A DNA stretch of 64,000 nucleotides, from the NCBI GenBank assembly GCA_946480695.1, contig CAMLKG010000004.1, positions 154,934 to 218,933 of the forward strand, read 5' to 3'. The notes under the pieces were generated by a model, which had not been told where the DNA came from, searched no databases, and worked only from the letters and a program-made list of their open reading frames with translations. Positions 1-10,202 of this stretch are shown in pieces. The position numbers were made by a program, and so were the translations under genes. Origin of the DNA: an uncultured Cellvibrio sp. Its GTDB lineage: Bacteria > Pseudomonadota > Gammaproteobacteria > Pseudomonadales > Cellvibrionaceae. Numbering within the stretch: position 1 is the first letter of the stretch; every line of letters begins with the position of its first letter.

Positions 1-594
1 TAAGGTATCCATGCGAAAACCCTGGAGGTTTAACACCTGCTGGGCCGAACGCAATTTCGCAAAGGCCTTGCGTTGTCGGGCGGGGTCATCGGTGGCGGCG
101 GGAATCGCCATCAATCCCCGCAAATTCAAATTTGCCAGCGGTGTGATACCCCTGATCAGGGCCGGTAATTCTGCCAGACTCACACCGGACTTGGTGGATT
201 CATCATCGATATTTACCTGTACACAAACATTAAGCGCGGGCAAATGTGGCGGGCGCTGCTCATTCAACCGTTGGGCAACTTTCAGCCTATCCACTGTATG
301 AACCCATTGGAAATGCCCGGCAATGGCGCGGGTCTTGTTGGACTGGATGGGCCCGATGAAATGCCATTCGATGTCCGGCAGCTGGTGCAGGGCAATTTGT
401 TTCTCCAGGGCTTCCTGCAAATAGTTCTCGCCAAAGCGACGTTGGCCCCAGGCATAGGCTTGCGCAATCGCTTCCGGCGGCTGGGTTTTGCTAACCGCGA
501 TTAACTGCACACTTTGGGGATCTCGCCCGGCGGCGTTGGCGGCTTGGTGAATTCGCGCGGTGACTTTCGCGAGCTTGTCGTCTATCTTGTGCAT
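1..594 (-). CDS. yggS: YggS/PLPBP family pyridoxal-phosphate homeostasis protein (3' end cut by window edge)
   Basis: This PLP-binding protein of the COG0325 family helps keep vitamin B6 and amino-acid pools balanced; it binds PLP but has no known catalysis. I read 198 codons from an ATG at 594 (MHKIDDKL) to the window edge. The PLP lysine lies in AVSKTQPPE (Lys36), followed by FGENYLQEA, WHFIGPIQSNK and a C-terminal MDTL that would start the usual MDTLSMGMS motif. The family is about 230 residues, so roughly 30 are missing. It diverges from pilT across 60 bp, the same arrangement as in Pseudomonas. Confidence 0.93.
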   Translation of the reverse strand, partial: MHKIDDKLAKVTARIHQAANAAGRDPQSVQLIAVSKTQPPEAIAQAYAWGQRRFGENYLQEALEKQIALHQLPDIEWHFIGPIQSNKTRAIAGHFQWVHTVDRLKVAQRLNEQRPPHLPALNVCVQVNIDDESTKSGVSLAELPALIRGITPLANLNLRGLMAIPAATDDPARQRKAFAKLRSAQQVLNLQGFRMDTL

Positions 595-654
595 ATCCAG
601 TTGTACTGACTCATCATAAATCGGCCTGGCCGACACATAAAAAAGGTTGCCCTG

Positions 655-1689
655 ATGGATATCACCGAATTACTGGCCTTCAGCGCCAAACAAGGCGCGT
701 CTGACTTGCACTTGTCGGCGGGTTTGCCGCCGATGATCCGTGTGGATGGCGATGTGCGCCGCATCAACCTGCCGCCCATGGAGCATAAGCAGGTACACGG
801 CTTGATTTACGACATTATGAATGACAAGCAGCGCAAGGACTACGAAGAATTCCTGGAAACCGACTTTTCATTTGAAGTGCCCGGCGTCGCCCGCTTCCGG
901 GTAAACGCCTTTAACCAGAACCGTGGTGCGGGCGCGGTATTCCGTACCATTCCCTCCAAAGTGTTAACCATGGAAGAACTGGGTATGGGCAATGTGTTCC
1001 GCGATATATGTGCGGTTCCACGCGGCCTTGTGCTGGTTACCGGGCCGACAGGTTCGGGTAAATCCACGACCCTCGCCGCGATGATCGACTACATCAATGA
1101 CAACAAATATGAACACGTTCTGACCATCGAAGACCCGATCGAATTTGTCCACGAATCCAAAAAGTGCCTGGTCAACCAGCGCGAAGTGCACCGCGATACC
1201 CACGGCTTTAACGAAGCGCTACGCTCTGCCCTCCGCGAAGACCCGGACATTATCCTTGTGGGTGAGATGCGCGACCTGGAAACCATTCGACTCGCCCTCA
1301 CCGCCGCCGAGACCGGCCACCTGGTATTCGGTACCCTGCACACCACCTCAGCGGCAAAAACCATCGACCGTATCGTGGACGTATTCCCCGCGAACGAAAA
1401 ATCCATGGTTCGTTCGATGTTGTCGGAATCGCTGCAAGCGGTAATCTCCCAAACGTTGATGAAGAAAAATGGCGGCGGGCGGGTGGCCGCGCACGAAATT
1501 ATGCGCGGCACATCCGCCATCCGTAACCTGATCCGCGAAGACAAGGTTGCGCAAATGTATTCAGCTATCCAGACCGGCGCTTCGTTGGGAATGCAGACGA
1601 TGGACCAATGCCTGGCCGATCTGGTATCGCGCCGTATTGTCAGCCGCGATGCAGCGAAAGCCAAAGCGAAGTTCCCCGAGAACTTTTAA
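655..1689 (+). CDS. pilT: Type IV pilus retraction ATPase PilT
   Basis: PilT is the hexameric cytoplasmic ATPase that depolymerises type IV pili and so powers twitching motility. The 344-residue length is standard. Visible are the N-terminal ASDLHLSAG motif (residues 15-23), Walker A GPTGSGKST (130-138), the Asp-box EDPIEFVH, and Walker B with DIILVGEMRD near 200-210. The C-terminal AHEIM segment also fits the family. It is followed after 63 bp by pilU, the usual pair, and is divergent from yggS. Confidence 0.97.
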   Translation: MDITELLAFSAKQGASDLHLSAGLPPMIRVDGDVRRINLPPMEHKQVHGLIYDIMNDKQRKDYEEFLETDFSFEVPGVARFRVNAFNQNRGAGAVFRTIPSKVLTMEELGMGNVFRDICAVPRGLVLVTGPTGSGKSTTLAAMIDYINDNKYEHVLTIEDPIEFVHESKKCLVNQREVHRDTHGFNEALRSALREDPDIILVGEMRDLETIRLALTAAETGHLVFGTLHTTSAAKTIDRIVDVFPANEKSMVRSMLSESLQAVISQTLMKKNGGGRVAAHEIMRGTSAIRNLIREDKVAQMYSAIQTGASLGMQTMDQCLADLVSRRIVSRDAAKAKAKFPENF

Positions 1690-1752
1690 TTTTTATTTCA
1701 TTAATGTTTCATCGCAGTCACATATATTTCAATAATTTTCAGGTGGTTTGTT

Positions 1753-2898
1753 ATGGATTTTGATCGTTTACTAACGCTGATGGTTGAAAAAGGCGCGTCG
1801 GATTTATTTATCACCGCCGGTGTGCCGCCTTCGATCAAAGTCCACGGCAAAATCGTGCCGGTTACCGCCACACCACTCGCGCCGGAAAAAGTGCGCGAGC
1901 TGGTGCTGAGCGTAATGAACGAAAAACAGCGCACGGAATTCCTGGAGAAAAAGGAACTTAACTTCGCGGTGAGTGCACGCGGTATCGGCCGCTTCCGCGC
2001 CAGTGCTTTTTATCAACGCAACCTCGCGGGAATGGTGTTGCGCCGCATTGAAACAAAGATTCCGCAAATCGATGAACTGGGCCTGCCGGAAATCATTAAG
2101 GAATTGGCCATGACCAAACGCGGCCTGATTATTTTTGTGGGCGCAACCGGTACCGGTAAATCAACCTCGCTGGCATCCATGATTGGCCACCGCAACCAAA
2201 ACTCCAAGGGCCATATTATTTCCATCGAAGACCCGATTGAATTTATCCACCAGCACCAGGGTTGCATCATTACCCAGCGCGAAGTGGGTATCGACACCGA
2301 ATCGTTTGAGATCGCACTTAAAAATACCTTGCGGCAAGCGCCGGATGTGATCCTGATTGGTGAGGTACGTTCGCGCGAAACCATGGATCACGCGATTGCC
2401 TTCGCGGAAACCGGCCACTTGTGTTTGTGTACGCTCCATGCCAACAACGCCAACCAGGCGTTGGACCGAATCATCCACTTCTTCCCGGCGGATCGCCATC
2501 GCCAATTGTGGATGGACTTATCACTGAACCTCAAAGCCATAGTCGCACAACAATTAATTCCAACGCCCGACGGTAACGGTCGCCGCGCGTGCCTGGAAAT
2601 TATGATCAATACGCCGCTCGCGCAGGATTTAATCCGCAAGGGCGAAGTGTCAGATTTGAAGGAATTGATGAAACGCTCAACCGAATTGGGTATGCAGACG
2701 TTTGACCAGGCGCTTTACGCACTCTATGACAACGGTGAAATTACTTATGAAGATGCGCTGCTGCACGCCGACTCGCCGAACGATTTACGTCTGATGATTA
2801 AACTCGGTTCGGAAACCGATTCCAATTATTTATCGCGCGCGGCGGATAATTTGTCGATACAAGGCGATGACCATAACAATCGCGGCAAAATGTTTTAA
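1753..2898 (+). CDS. pilU: Type IV pilus retraction accessory ATPase PilU
   Basis: PilU is a PilT paralogue that assists pilus retraction under load and does not normally replace PilT. The 381 residues include ASDLFITAG, Walker A GATGTGKST (130-138), EDPIEFIHQH, and Walker B DVILIGEVRS. The tail after the ATPase core (about 35 residues, SETDSNYLSRAADNLSIQ) is longer than in PilT, as is usual for PilU. It is probably cotranscribed with pilT and ends at the shared terminator at 2921-2952. Confidence 0.96.
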   Translation: MDFDRLLTLMVEKGASDLFITAGVPPSIKVHGKIVPVTATPLAPEKVRELVLSVMNEKQRTEFLEKKELNFAVSARGIGRFRASAFYQRNLAGMVLRRIETKIPQIDELGLPEIIKELAMTKRGLIIFVGATGTGKSTSLASMIGHRNQNSKGHIISIEDPIEFIHQHQGCIITQREVGIDTESFEIALKNTLRQAPDVILIGEVRSRETMDHAIAFAETGHLCLCTLHANNANQALDRIIHFFPADRHRQLWMDLSLNLKAIVAQQLIPTPDGNGRRACLEIMINTPLAQDLIRKGEVSDLKELMKRSTELGMQTFDQALYALYDNGEITYEDALLHADSPNDLRLMIKLGSETDSNYLSRAADNLSIQGDDHNNRGKMF

Positions 2899-2920
2899 AT
2901 ATCCCAACCTTGCCTTTTAT

Positions 2921-2952
2921 AAAAAAACGCCGGGCATTTCCCGGCGTTTTTT
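2921..2952. terminator. Bidirectional rho-independent terminator between pilU and ruvX
   Basis: A run of A, then ACGCCGGG, a five-base loop, CCCGGCGT and a run of T: a GC-rich stem flanked by A and T tracts on both sides. It lies between convergent pilU (+) and ruvX (-) and can end both transcripts. Confidence 0.92.
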
Positions 2953-2968
2953 CAAATACCCATTTAGT

Positions 2969-3382
2969 TTAATGTCGCTCCAGCCAGCTTTCCAAAATCA
3001 ATCGCGCCGCAATCGAATCTACCGGATGGTTTTTATAATCGCGTGAGCCACCGCGATCCATTATCTCCCCCTTGGCTGCAAAACTGGTAAGGCGCTCGTC
3101 CACTAGCTCCACCTTAAATCCGAATCGGCCGTGGATACGATTGGCAAATTTTCGCGCACGTGCGCTCAGTTCACTTTCAGTTTCATCCATATTCAGCGGC
3201 AGGCCCACCAGTACCAGATCCGGTTTCCAGTCGATCAAGAGTTTTTCAATCTGGTTCCAATCGGGAACACCGTCTTTGGCTTTAAGCGGAGGCAGTGCAT
3301 TGGCTGAACGGGTTATGGTTTGACCGGAGGCAACACCAATATTTTTGGTGCCATAGTCAAAGGCAAGCAGGGATTTAACCAT
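2969..3382 (-). CDS. ruvX: Putative pre-16S rRNA nuclease RuvX/YqgF
   Basis: This RNase H-fold Holliday-junction-resolvase-like protein is linked to 5' maturation of 16S rRNA. I see the start motif [13 protein letters not shown] with the first acidic residue, LVGLPLNMD and the DERLTS motif. I chose the ATG at 3382 ([11 protein letters not shown]), four bases after the yqgE stop, giving 137 residues; an in-frame start at 3406 would add eight residues and overlap yqgE. It is the last gene of the gshB-tonB-yqgE-ruvX group, and yqgE-ruvX adjacency is very common. Confidence 0.92.
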   Translation of the reverse strand: MVKSLLAFDYGTKNIGVASGQTITRSANALPPLKAKDGVPDWNQIEKLLIDWKPDLVLVGLPLNMDETESELSARARKFANRIHGRFGFKVELVDERLTSFAAKGEIMDRGGSRDYKNHPVDSIAARLILESWLERH

Positions 3383-3386
3383 GGAA

Positions 3387-3980
3387 TCAGGCGTGACCGG
3401 CCGCAACCGGAATCAAATTGACATCAATTCCCAAGGACTGGGCAGCGGCAGCCCAACGCTGTTCAAAGGGGGTATTAAAGATAATGTCTTTATCGGCGGG
3501 CACGGTTAACCAGGAATTCGCGGCAATTTCCGCTTCCAGTTGACCTTCGCCCCAACCGGCATAACCCAACGTAATCAGGCATTGCCTGGGGCCATGCCCT
3601 TGCGCAAGTGCGGCAATAATATCGCGCGAGGCAGTGAGGCTGATTTCAGGCGACACTTCCAGGGTTGATTGCCACTTGGTGTCATTGGAATGCAACACAA
3701 AACCCCGCTCCGGCTGAACCGGGCCGCCGCTCATGATGATTTGTTCGCCCTGGTTAGACAGGTCATCCAAATCCATCTGTGCAAATATTTCCTTGAGCAA
3801 CATGGGTGTAGCTGCATTAATCACCACCCCCATTGCCCCTTTGTCACTGTGCTCGCAAATGTAGGTCACCGTGTGGGCAAACGAAGAATCGTTCAACCCG
3901 GGCATGGCGATAAGGAAATGATCGCGCAAGCTGCCCGGCGTGAGTTCGTCATAATCGGTGGAAGTAGGTTTTTGTATCAT
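3387..3980 (-). CDS. yqgE: YqgE/AlgH family protein
   Basis: A 197-residue protein of the UPF0301/DUF179 family; P. aeruginosa AlgH belongs here. Its biochemical function is not settled. The signature stretches are [45 protein letters not shown] and [14 protein letters not shown]. It lies 63 bp after the tonB-like gene and directly before ruvX, the normal pairing. Confidence 0.93.
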   Translation of the reverse strand: MIQKPTSTDYDELTPGSLRDHFLIAMPGLNDSSFAHTVTYICEHSDKGAMGVVINAATPMLLKEIFAQMDLDDLSNQGEQIIMSGGPVQPERGFVLHSNDTKWQSTLEVSPEISLTASRDIIAALAQGHGPRQCLITLGYAGWGEGQLEAEIAANSWLTVPADKDIIFNTPFEQRWAAAAQSLGIDVNLIPVAAGHA

Positions 3981-4043
3981 GGTTTCCAGTATGAGGCCAA
4001 ACCCGCTTAAAACAAGCCGGGGGATTAAATTTTATTCATTAAT

Positions 4044-4970
4044 TCAATTAGCCGTGGTGCTGATGGAAGAATCTTTCCCGGTAATTTCAAAGCGCCAGGT
4101 ACGGATAATTTGCAGGCGGTCCGCATGTTTGCGGATTTCAGGCGGAAAGCTGGCGAAGGGGGCGGCGAGGCGCACTATCTGGCGCGCCGCGTCATCCAGG
4201 ATACGCTGGCCGGAGGATTGCAACACCTTGATCTCGTAAATAGTCCCGTCCGGATTGATCATCACCGAAAGGCGCAGGTTCCCGGTGATACGGCGATTTA
4301 GCGCTTCACGTGGATAATTTTTATTGCCGACCTGCTCGATCCGACTGCTCCAGTCATGCAGGTATTTGGCATCGAAGGATGCCTTGGTGGATACCGAAGT
4401 GAGGGTGCGTACCCGAGGGCGTTTCGCATATTCCTGGCGCTGCCTGTCGAGCTTGGCTTGAAGGCTGGCAATTTCGGTGGACACCAGCACCTGGTCTTCG
4501 GTGGTTCCCTCCAAGGGTTCGCGCTCGTCGCGTTCGTCCGGGTTCAACTTGAGCCGGGTTTTGCGTTCGGATTCCGCAGTCGTGCTCAGGAGCTGCTGAT
4601 CCTTGATCTGGCGGGTTGACGCGGATTGCTGGAGTATGGGATTCACATCCCGCACCTGTGAATCGGCAAATTCGGCCTGGCGCTCGGCCGTTAGTTGTTT
4701 CGCTTCGTCGATAGTACCGCTCGCTTCCTGGTTGTGCTGGGCAAGGAAATCAGCGTCCTTGGGTTCATGCACCGACTTGTGGGTGGCGAGTGTTATTTCG
4801 ATGGTTTGCGAGGTGCTTTTATGTTCGGGCAACTTAAAGCCAATACCCAATAACAGCAGGCCGTGAAGCACAATTGCCACGAAAAAAGTAAAACTCAGCC
4901 GGTCACCCGAATCCACCGGGGACACATTGAGCGCTTCGTCCTCCAAGGCAACCGCCTGATTCATTCGCAT
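4044..4970 (-). CDS. TonB-family energy transducer (TonB3-like)
   Basis: The protein has a cytoplasmic N-terminus, one membrane anchor near residues 28-45 (FTFFVAIVLHGLLLLGIGF), a long charged periplasmic region rich in Gln, Glu and Lys, and a C-terminal TonB domain (YPREALNRRITGNLRLSVMINPDGTI, then RFEIT). TonB proteins pass proton-motive energy to outer-membrane receptors. Its place beside gshB and upstream of pilG matches P. aeruginosa tonB3, which has been connected with twitching. No ExbB/ExbD genes are next to it. The start at 4970 is supported by AAGG just upstream; a second ATG two codons later is possible. Confidence 0.88.
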   Translation of the reverse strand: MRMNQAVALEDEALNVSPVDSGDRLSFTFFVAIVLHGLLLLGIGFKLPEHKSTSQTIEITLATHKSVHEPKDADFLAQHNQEASGTIDEAKQLTAERQAEFADSQVRDVNPILQQSASTRQIKDQQLLSTTAESERKTRLKLNPDERDEREPLEGTTEDQVLVSTEIASLQAKLDRQRQEYAKRPRVRTLTSVSTKASFDAKYLHDWSSRIEQVGNKNYPREALNRRITGNLRLSVMINPDGTIYEIKVLQSSGQRILDDAARQIVRLAAPFASFPPEIRKHADRLQIIRTWRFEITGKDSSISTTAN

Positions 4971-4982
4971 AAACCTTATCGA

Positions 4983-5936
4983 TTAACGGGACGCCAATTT
5001 ACGCTCAATGGCATCAATAAGCCGTGACCCAATTCCGGTGTTATACGCCTTGTCGATCTCGCGGGCACAGGTGGGGCTGGTGACATTGATTTCAGTGAGG
5101 TATTCGCCGATCACATCCAGGCCTACAAACATCAAACCCATCGCTTTCAAGGCGGGGGCGACTTGCTCGACGATCCAGTAATCCCGTTGAGTTAACGGTT
5201 GGGCCACTCCGGTACCGCCAGCAGCGAGGTTGCCACGGGTTTCCCCCTGCGCGGGGATGCGGGCAAGGCAGTAAGGGACAGGCTCCCCATCAACGACAAG
5301 GATGCGCTTGTCGCCTTCGCTGATTGCAGGGATATAGCGTTGCGCCATGATGGATTGCCGCCCAAATTCAGTCAGCGTCTCCAGGATCACCCCGACATTG
5401 GGATCATCCTGCCGGCAGCGGAAAATGCGGCTTCCCCCCATGCCGTCGAGGGGCTTAAAGACCACATCGCCATGCTCGTAGTGAAACTCGCGCAAGCGCA
5501 GCATATCGCGGCTAACCAGCAACGGCGGGCAACATTGGGGAAAACGCGTAGCAAATACCTTCTCGTTACAGTCGCGCAGGCTGCGCGGATCATTCACCAC
5601 CAAAGCGCCCTGTTTCCGGGCCGCTTCAAGGATATACGTGCTATAGACATATTCGTTATCGAACGGAGGGTCCTTACGCATCAGGATCACATCCAGCTCA
5701 CCGAGGTTTTTGTCCTCATGCAAGCCCAATTCAAACCAGCTGTCACCATTGTCCGCCACAAACAGGCTGCGGGTGCTGGCACGGGCCTCCCCCTGCAAGA
5801 GATATAAATCTTTTTGCTCCATGTAATGCAAATCCCAACCGCGTTCCTGGGCAGCCAATAGCAGCGCAAGGGTGGTGTCTTTATAGAATTTGATGTCCGC
5901 GATAGGGTCCATTACCACGCCGAGGGAAATAGCCAT
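4983..5936 (-). CDS. gshB: Glutathione synthetase
   Basis: This ATP-grasp enzyme joins glycine to gamma-glutamylcysteine to make glutathione. The 317 residues begin MAISLGVVMDPI, which matches family N-termini better than the ORF's upstream MYYLIRVIF extension, so I start at 5936. Seen are the RKDPPFDNEYVYSTYILE motif, KPLDGMGGSRIFR of the ATP-grasp fold, EGDKRILVVDGEPVPYCLAR and the C-terminal EINVTSPTC. The tonB-like gene follows after 12 bp. Confidence 0.96.
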   Translation of the reverse strand: MAISLGVVMDPIADIKFYKDTTLALLLAAQERGWDLHYMEQKDLYLLQGEARASTRSLFVADNGDSWFELGLHEDKNLGELDVILMRKDPPFDNEYVYSTYILEAARKQGALVVNDPRSLRDCNEKVFATRFPQCCPPLLVSRDMLRLREFHYEHGDVVFKPLDGMGGSRIFRCRQDDPNVGVILETLTEFGRQSIMAQRYIPAISEGDKRILVVDGEPVPYCLARIPAQGETRGNLAAGGTGVAQPLTQRDYWIVEQVAPALKAMGLMFVGLDVIGEYLTEINVTSPTCAREIDKAYNTGIGSRLIDAIERKLASR

Positions 5937-6290
5937 AAAAATCACTCTGATTAAGTAATACAAAATTTATGTATTATCACGTCACAAAAAATTGCCTGAC
6001 TGGCGAGAGCGGGCTAAAGTTAAGTCCTCAGGGAAATTAAAGCAAGGTTATAGCCAGTTTGAATATTCCGCACTAAAAACATTAAAAACGGAATAGATTA
6101 TTCATCTATTCAAACAGTTATGGCATAACCTTAAAAACTGTGTTAAAAGTTGGTTTTCAAAGGTGGCGTTATTTTGACGCCTTCTTTGATGAAGGATTTT
6201 AGTCGCGCGTCCCTGGCTTCAATCAACAATATCAACCGATCAACGCGTATTTCTGGCAACTACGGCAATAACAAAAGGCAAGGTCAGAGT
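5937..6290. other. Intergenic region between divergent gshB and pilG
   Basis: About 350 bp, AT-rich, between two divergent operons, so it should hold both promoters. The reading frame of pilG stays open back to a TTG at 6150, but the upstream residues do not resemble PilG. I could not pick a promoter with confidence. Confidence 0.6.
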
Positions 6291-6686
6291 ATGGAAGTAA
6301 CTTACGAAAGCCTGAAAGTGATGGTTATAGACGACAGTAAAACCATCCGTCGCACGGCTGAAACACTACTCAAAAAAGCGGGCTGCATGGTGATTACCGC
6401 CACCGATGGCTTTGATGCCCTGGCAAAAATCGCCGATACCCGCCCCGATATTATTTTTGTAGACATTATGATGCCGCGCCTCGACGGGTATCAGACCTGT
6501 GCCCTGATCAAGAATAATAGCGAGTTCAAGACCACTCCGGTCATCATGTTATCCAGTAAAGATGGCCTGTTCGACAAGGCTAAAGGGCGTATTGTCGGCT
6601 CCGACCAATACCTCACCAAACCGTTCAGCAAAAGTGAATTGCTTGGTGCGATCGAAGCGCATGTCAAGCATTTGAAAGCGTCCTGA
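6291..6686 (+). CDS. pilG: Twitching motility response regulator PilG
   Basis: A stand-alone CheY-like receiver (131 residues) that is a phosphorylation target of ChpA and promotes pilus extension in Pseudomonas. Acidic pair in VIDDS (residues 13-15), phospho-acceptor Asp58 in IIFVDIMMPRLDG, Thr/Ser at PVIMLSSKDG and Lys at YLTKPFSK. I use the ATG at 6291 (MEVTYESLKV), preceded by AAGG, instead of the earlier TTG. First gene of the Pil-Chp run. Confidence 0.95.
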   Translation: MEVTYESLKVMVIDDSKTIRRTAETLLKKAGCMVITATDGFDALAKIADTRPDIIFVDIMMPRLDGYQTCALIKNNSEFKTTPVIMLSSKDGLFDKAKGRIVGSDQYLTKPFSKSELLGAIEAHVKHLKAS

Positions 6687-6809
6687 CGGTTAATGCGCGC
6701 CGGCAAGGCACGCCGCTGGATTTGGTATTAATTTCTGGATCAATTTCCAAAGGACTGTTTAATTTTCACCGCACTCCTGCGGAGCACTTATTCGTTTTTT
6801 GGAGCAATT

Positions 6810-7172
6810 ATGGCCAGAGTATTGATTATTGATGACTCACCTACGGAAACCTACAAACTTACCAGCATGCTGGAAAAGAATGGCCATGCCGTTATTACTG
6901 CCGATAATGGCGAGGCAGGCATAGCCCTGGCGCAAAAAGAACTGCCCGATGTCATCCTCATGGATGTGGTTATGCCCGGGCTAAATGGTTTCCAGGCAAC
7001 CCGCCAGTTGACCAAGTCACCGGAAACCGCACATATCCCGGTAATTATTGTTACCACCAAGGATCAGCAGACCGATCGCGTTTGGGGTATGCGCCAGGGG
7101 GCGAAAGCCTATTTATCCAAACCTATCACCCAGGAAGTGTTGATGGCGGCTATGGCGGAAGTATTGCGTTAA
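6810..7172 (+). CDS. pilH: Twitching motility response regulator PilH
   Basis: Second single-domain receiver (120 residues), which in Pseudomonas counterbalances PilG, probably by draining phosphate from ChpA. VLIIDDSPTE at the start, Asp52 in VILMDVVMPGLNGFQ, VTTKDQQ and YLSKPI are the receiver landmarks. A GGAGC Shine-Dalgarno lies upstream of the ATG. The 123-bp gap from pilG is longer than other gaps in the cluster. Confidence 0.95.
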   Translation: MARVLIIDDSPTETYKLTSMLEKNGHAVITADNGEAGIALAQKELPDVILMDVVMPGLNGFQATRQLTKSPETAHIPVIIVTTKDQQTDRVWGMRQGAKAYLSKPITQEVLMAAMAEVLR

Positions 7173-7309
7173 CCAGCAGGATCAGCAGGTTCACCCATAC
7201 GGGGCTCCTGAAACCTGGGGAAACGATTACGCGACAATAACGAGCATCCACGTGACCGCTTGGCCCCATGCCAAGAAGGTATTGATGCAAGATAGTTACG
7301 GACAGAGTT

Positions 7310-7852
7310 ATGTCAGAACCACAGGCTGCTTTCCAGGCCTTACTTACATTGGCACAACGCAGCCGTGCGGCGGCCAAGGGCCTGCCTGCCCAGGCAGATA
7401 TTCGACCGCACTGGAGTGGCATCGGCTTTGCGCTGATGGGCAGTTATTTTGTCGCGCCCATCGGTGAAGTATCGGAAATGCTGGAAGTCCCCAACCACAC
7501 GCACCTGCCTGGTGTTCAACCCTGGGTTAAAGGTGTGGCCAATGTTCGTGGTCGTCTGCTCCCCCTCTTTGATCTGGCGATGTTTTTTGGCGACCGCCTT
7601 ACCGGCACACGCAAACAACGCCGGGTTTTAATTCTGGAAACCGAAACCTTGTATTCCGGCCTGATTGTGGATCAGGTATTCGGTATGCAGCATTTTCCAA
7701 TGGACGAATACAGCGAACAGGCAGGTGCCGTCGCTGAGGGTATTTTGCCATTCGTCACGGGTAGTTACCCGCAAGGCGGCGAGCGTTGGTCGCTGTTTCG
7801 CCCGGCCCTGTTGGCGGAAGATCCGCGTTTTACCAACGCCGCAAAATCCTGA
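7310..7852 (+). CDS. pilI: CheW-like adaptor PilI
   Basis: A 180-residue CheW-domain protein that couples the receptor PilJ to the kinase ChpA. The CheW fold is seen as FALMGSYFVAPIGEVSEMLEVP, WVKGVANVRGRLLPLFDLAMFFG, RRVLILETETLYSGLIVDQVFGMQHF. It sits between pilH and pilJ as in Pseudomonas. No strong Shine-Dalgarno is visible at its ATG. Confidence 0.94.
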   Translation: MSEPQAAFQALLTLAQRSRAAAKGLPAQADIRPHWSGIGFALMGSYFVAPIGEVSEMLEVPNHTHLPGVQPWVKGVANVRGRLLPLFDLAMFFGDRLTGTRKQRRVLILETETLYSGLIVDQVFGMQHFPMDEYSEQAGAVAEGILPFVTGSYPQGGERWSLFRPALLAEDPRFTNAAKS

Positions 7853-7989
7853 ATAAAGAGTGAATGTAAGTCTGAATTAGAGAGAAAACCAATCAACGCT
7901 TTTTTAGCCAGCTATATTAATTGCTGGTTGGCAATAAAAAGTGCAGTGGCTAGAAAAAATAAAACCGAACGCTGGTTAGGAGTGCTTAG

Positions 7990-10146
7990 ATGAAAACTGA
8001 TTCAAAGATTGCCACGCTGAGGGCGAAGCCGGTTACGGTTATCGCCCTGGTGATTCTGGTGGCCTCGTTATTTGGTGCTTTGGCGCTGCTCTATCTGATC
8101 AACCAGAGCCGAACCAATGACCAACGCTATTTGCAGCAGGCCTCTGACTTGCGCGCACAGGCGTACCGCCTGACGTCTTTGGGTCGGGATGCTACATCGG
8201 GTGACGAGAAAGCGTTCGACGAACTCAACAGTGTAGTGACCACCATGGGTACTACCTGGGACATGCTCAAAAACGGTGATGAACGCACCCGTAGTTCCTT
8301 GAAAAGTGAATTTGATAAATACGCTGCGATCTGGGAGCGAGTGAAAACCAACGCCCAGGATATTGTTACCAACAAGGACCTGATCGTTTCGCTCAACAAT
8401 GTGGGTAAAACCCTGAACGATAACCTTCCCACCCTGCAAACCGAACATAACAATATCGTGGATATCCTGCTCGAATCCGGCGCGCCGACCGACCAGGCGA
8501 TCCAGGCCCAGTTACTGTCCTGGCGCGCCGAACGTATCGGCCGTAACGTGGATAAAATGCTGCGCGGCGATGCCGATGCCAACAATGCGGCGGATGTATT
8601 CAATCGCGACGCCAACTTCTATGCCCGTGTATTGACAGCGATGAAAGACGGCGACCCCGCCCTGCGTATCACCCGTGTATCCGATGCACAGGCGCGTGCC
8701 AGCCTTGAGCAAATCACCCAATTGTTTGAAGGCGTAAACAAATCGATCCAGCAAATGGTGGAAGGTTCGACCACCTTGACCCGTGCGCGTCAAGCGTCTG
8801 ATGCCTTGCTTAATGACACTCCGCAACTCCTGCAAGCATTGGCGGCTATTTCGGACAGGATTGCCGTGCAAACGGATAGCCACCCTATTATCAACAACAC
8901 GACCGTTATCGCGCTCGCTGCGATTACCCTGGGCGCCTTGTTCTTCCTGGGCTTCAACCAATATATGGGCGCCCGTCGCCGCGCCGACGAAACCGCTGAA
9001 ACCAACGAACGTAACCAAACGGCGATTCTGCGCCTGCTCGACGAACTGGCTGACCTCGCGGACGGTGACCTGACCACCACCGCAACCGTAACCGAAGACT
9101 TCACCGGTGCGATCGCGGACTCTATTAACTTCACCATCGACCAGTTGCGTATCCTGGTAGCGCGCATCAACGAAACCGCGGTAAACGTATCGGCCGCTGC
9201 GCAGGAAACCCAGCAGACGGCATTGCATCTCGCCGAAGCCTCTGAACACCAGGCACAAGAAATCGCCGGTGCATCCGCCGCGGTAAACGAAATGGCCGTG
9301 ACCATTGACCAGGTATCTGCCAACGCCGCTGAATCGGCAGCGGTAGCGGAGCGCGCGGTATCCATCGCAGGTAACGGTGCCAAAGTGGTACAGAACACCA
9401 TCCACGGGATGGATACCATCCGTGAGCAGATCCAGGACACCTCCAAACGTATTAAACGCCTCGGTGAATCGTCACAAGAGATCGGTGACATCGTAAGCTT
9501 GATTAACGACATTGCGGACCAAACCAACATCCTCGCACTTAACGCTGCGATCCAGGCATCGATGGCCGGTGACGCAGGCCGCGGGTTCGCGGTGGTAGCG
9601 GACGAGGTCCAACGCCTTGCGGAACGTTCCGCAGCAGCGACCAAGCAGATCGAGGCACTGGTAAAAACCATTCAGAACGATACCAACGAAGCGGTAATTT
9701 CGATGGAACAAACCACCTCTGAAGTGGTGCGCGGTGCGCGCCTCGCACAGGATGCGGGTGTGGCACTGGAAGAAATTGAAAACGTATCGTCAAGCCTCGC
9801 GGAATTGATCCAGAACATTTCCAACGCGGCGCGCCAACAAGCCTCGTCAGCGGGTCACATCTCCAACACGATGAACGTGATCCAGGAAATTACCACCCAG
9901 ACCTCCGCTGGTACCTCGGCAACCGCGCAATCGATTGGTAACCTCGCCGAAATGGCACTCGACCTGCGTGAATCCGTAGCCGGCTTCAAACTGCCGGAAG
10001 AGGATATGTCGGATGTTCGCGCCAGCGCAGCTCGCAAGGCCATGTCCACCCCGGCAATGGATTTCGACAGTAACACTGAAGTTATCGACCTTGACGACGA
10101 ATTGTTACCCGACGACGACGTCTTCGCCCAAACCTCAAAAGCCTGA
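7990..10146 (+). CDS. pilJ: Methyl-accepting chemotaxis protein PilJ
   Basis: The membrane chemoreceptor of the Pil-Chp system (718 residues). An N-terminal TM at about residues 16-37, a periplasmic PilJ-type sensor to about 300, a second TM around 302-323 ([17 protein letters not shown]), a HAMP-like segment, then the long helical signalling domain with the hairpin tip [19 protein letters not shown] and [15 protein letters not shown]. The C-terminal 40 residues are acidic and disordered. A strong AGGAG lies before the ATG. Confidence 0.96.
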   Translation: MKTDSKIATLRAKPVTVIALVILVASLFGALALLYLINQSRTNDQRYLQQASDLRAQAYRLTSLGRDATSGDEKAFDELNSVVTTMGTTWDMLKNGDERTRSSLKSEFDKYAAIWERVKTNAQDIVTNKDLIVSLNNVGKTLNDNLPTLQTEHNNIVDILLESGAPTDQAIQAQLLSWRAERIGRNVDKMLRGDADANNAADVFNRDANFYARVLTAMKDGDPALRITRVSDAQARASLEQITQLFEGVNKSIQQMVEGSTTLTRARQASDALLNDTPQLLQALAAISDRIAVQTDSHPIINNTTVIALAAITLGALFFLGFNQYMGARRRADETAETNERNQTAILRLLDELADLADGDLTTTATVTEDFTGAIADSINFTIDQLRILVARINETAVNVSAAAQETQQTALHLAEASEHQAQEIAGASAAVNEMAVTIDQVSANAAESAAVAERAVSIAGNGAKVVQNTIHGMDTIREQIQDTSKRIKRLGESSQEIGDIVSLINDIADQTNILALNAAIQASMAGDAGRGFAVVADEVQRLAERSAAATKQIEALVKTIQNDTNEAVISMEQTTSEVVRGARLAQDAGVALEEIENVSSSLAELIQNISNAARQQASSAGHISNTMNVIQEITTQTSAGTSATAQSIGNLAEMALDLRESVAGFKLPEEDMSDVRASAARKAMSTPAMDFDSNTEVIDLDDELLPDDDVFAQTSKA

Positions 10147-10202
10147 TAACGCGATGCCGCCAGTGATCCTGGCGGCGACTATCCGGCAATAAGCTAGTAA
10201 CT

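Noticed and set aside
6015..6042. Sigma-28-like promoter (TAAAGTT, 11 bp, GAAATTAA) upstream of pilG
   Set aside because: The -35 half fits but the -10 half matches only about 4 of 8 positions; not enough to call.
6150..6290. Longer pilG start at TTG 6150
   Set aside because: The extra 47 residues do not look like a receiver N-terminus, and the ATG at 6291 has an AAGG Shine-Dalgarno and gives the normal PilG length.
8512..9671. Long minus-strand frames opposite pilJ
   Set aside because: They lie fully within pilJ, have no family-like sequence or Shine-Dalgarno, and reflect GC-rich codon bias.
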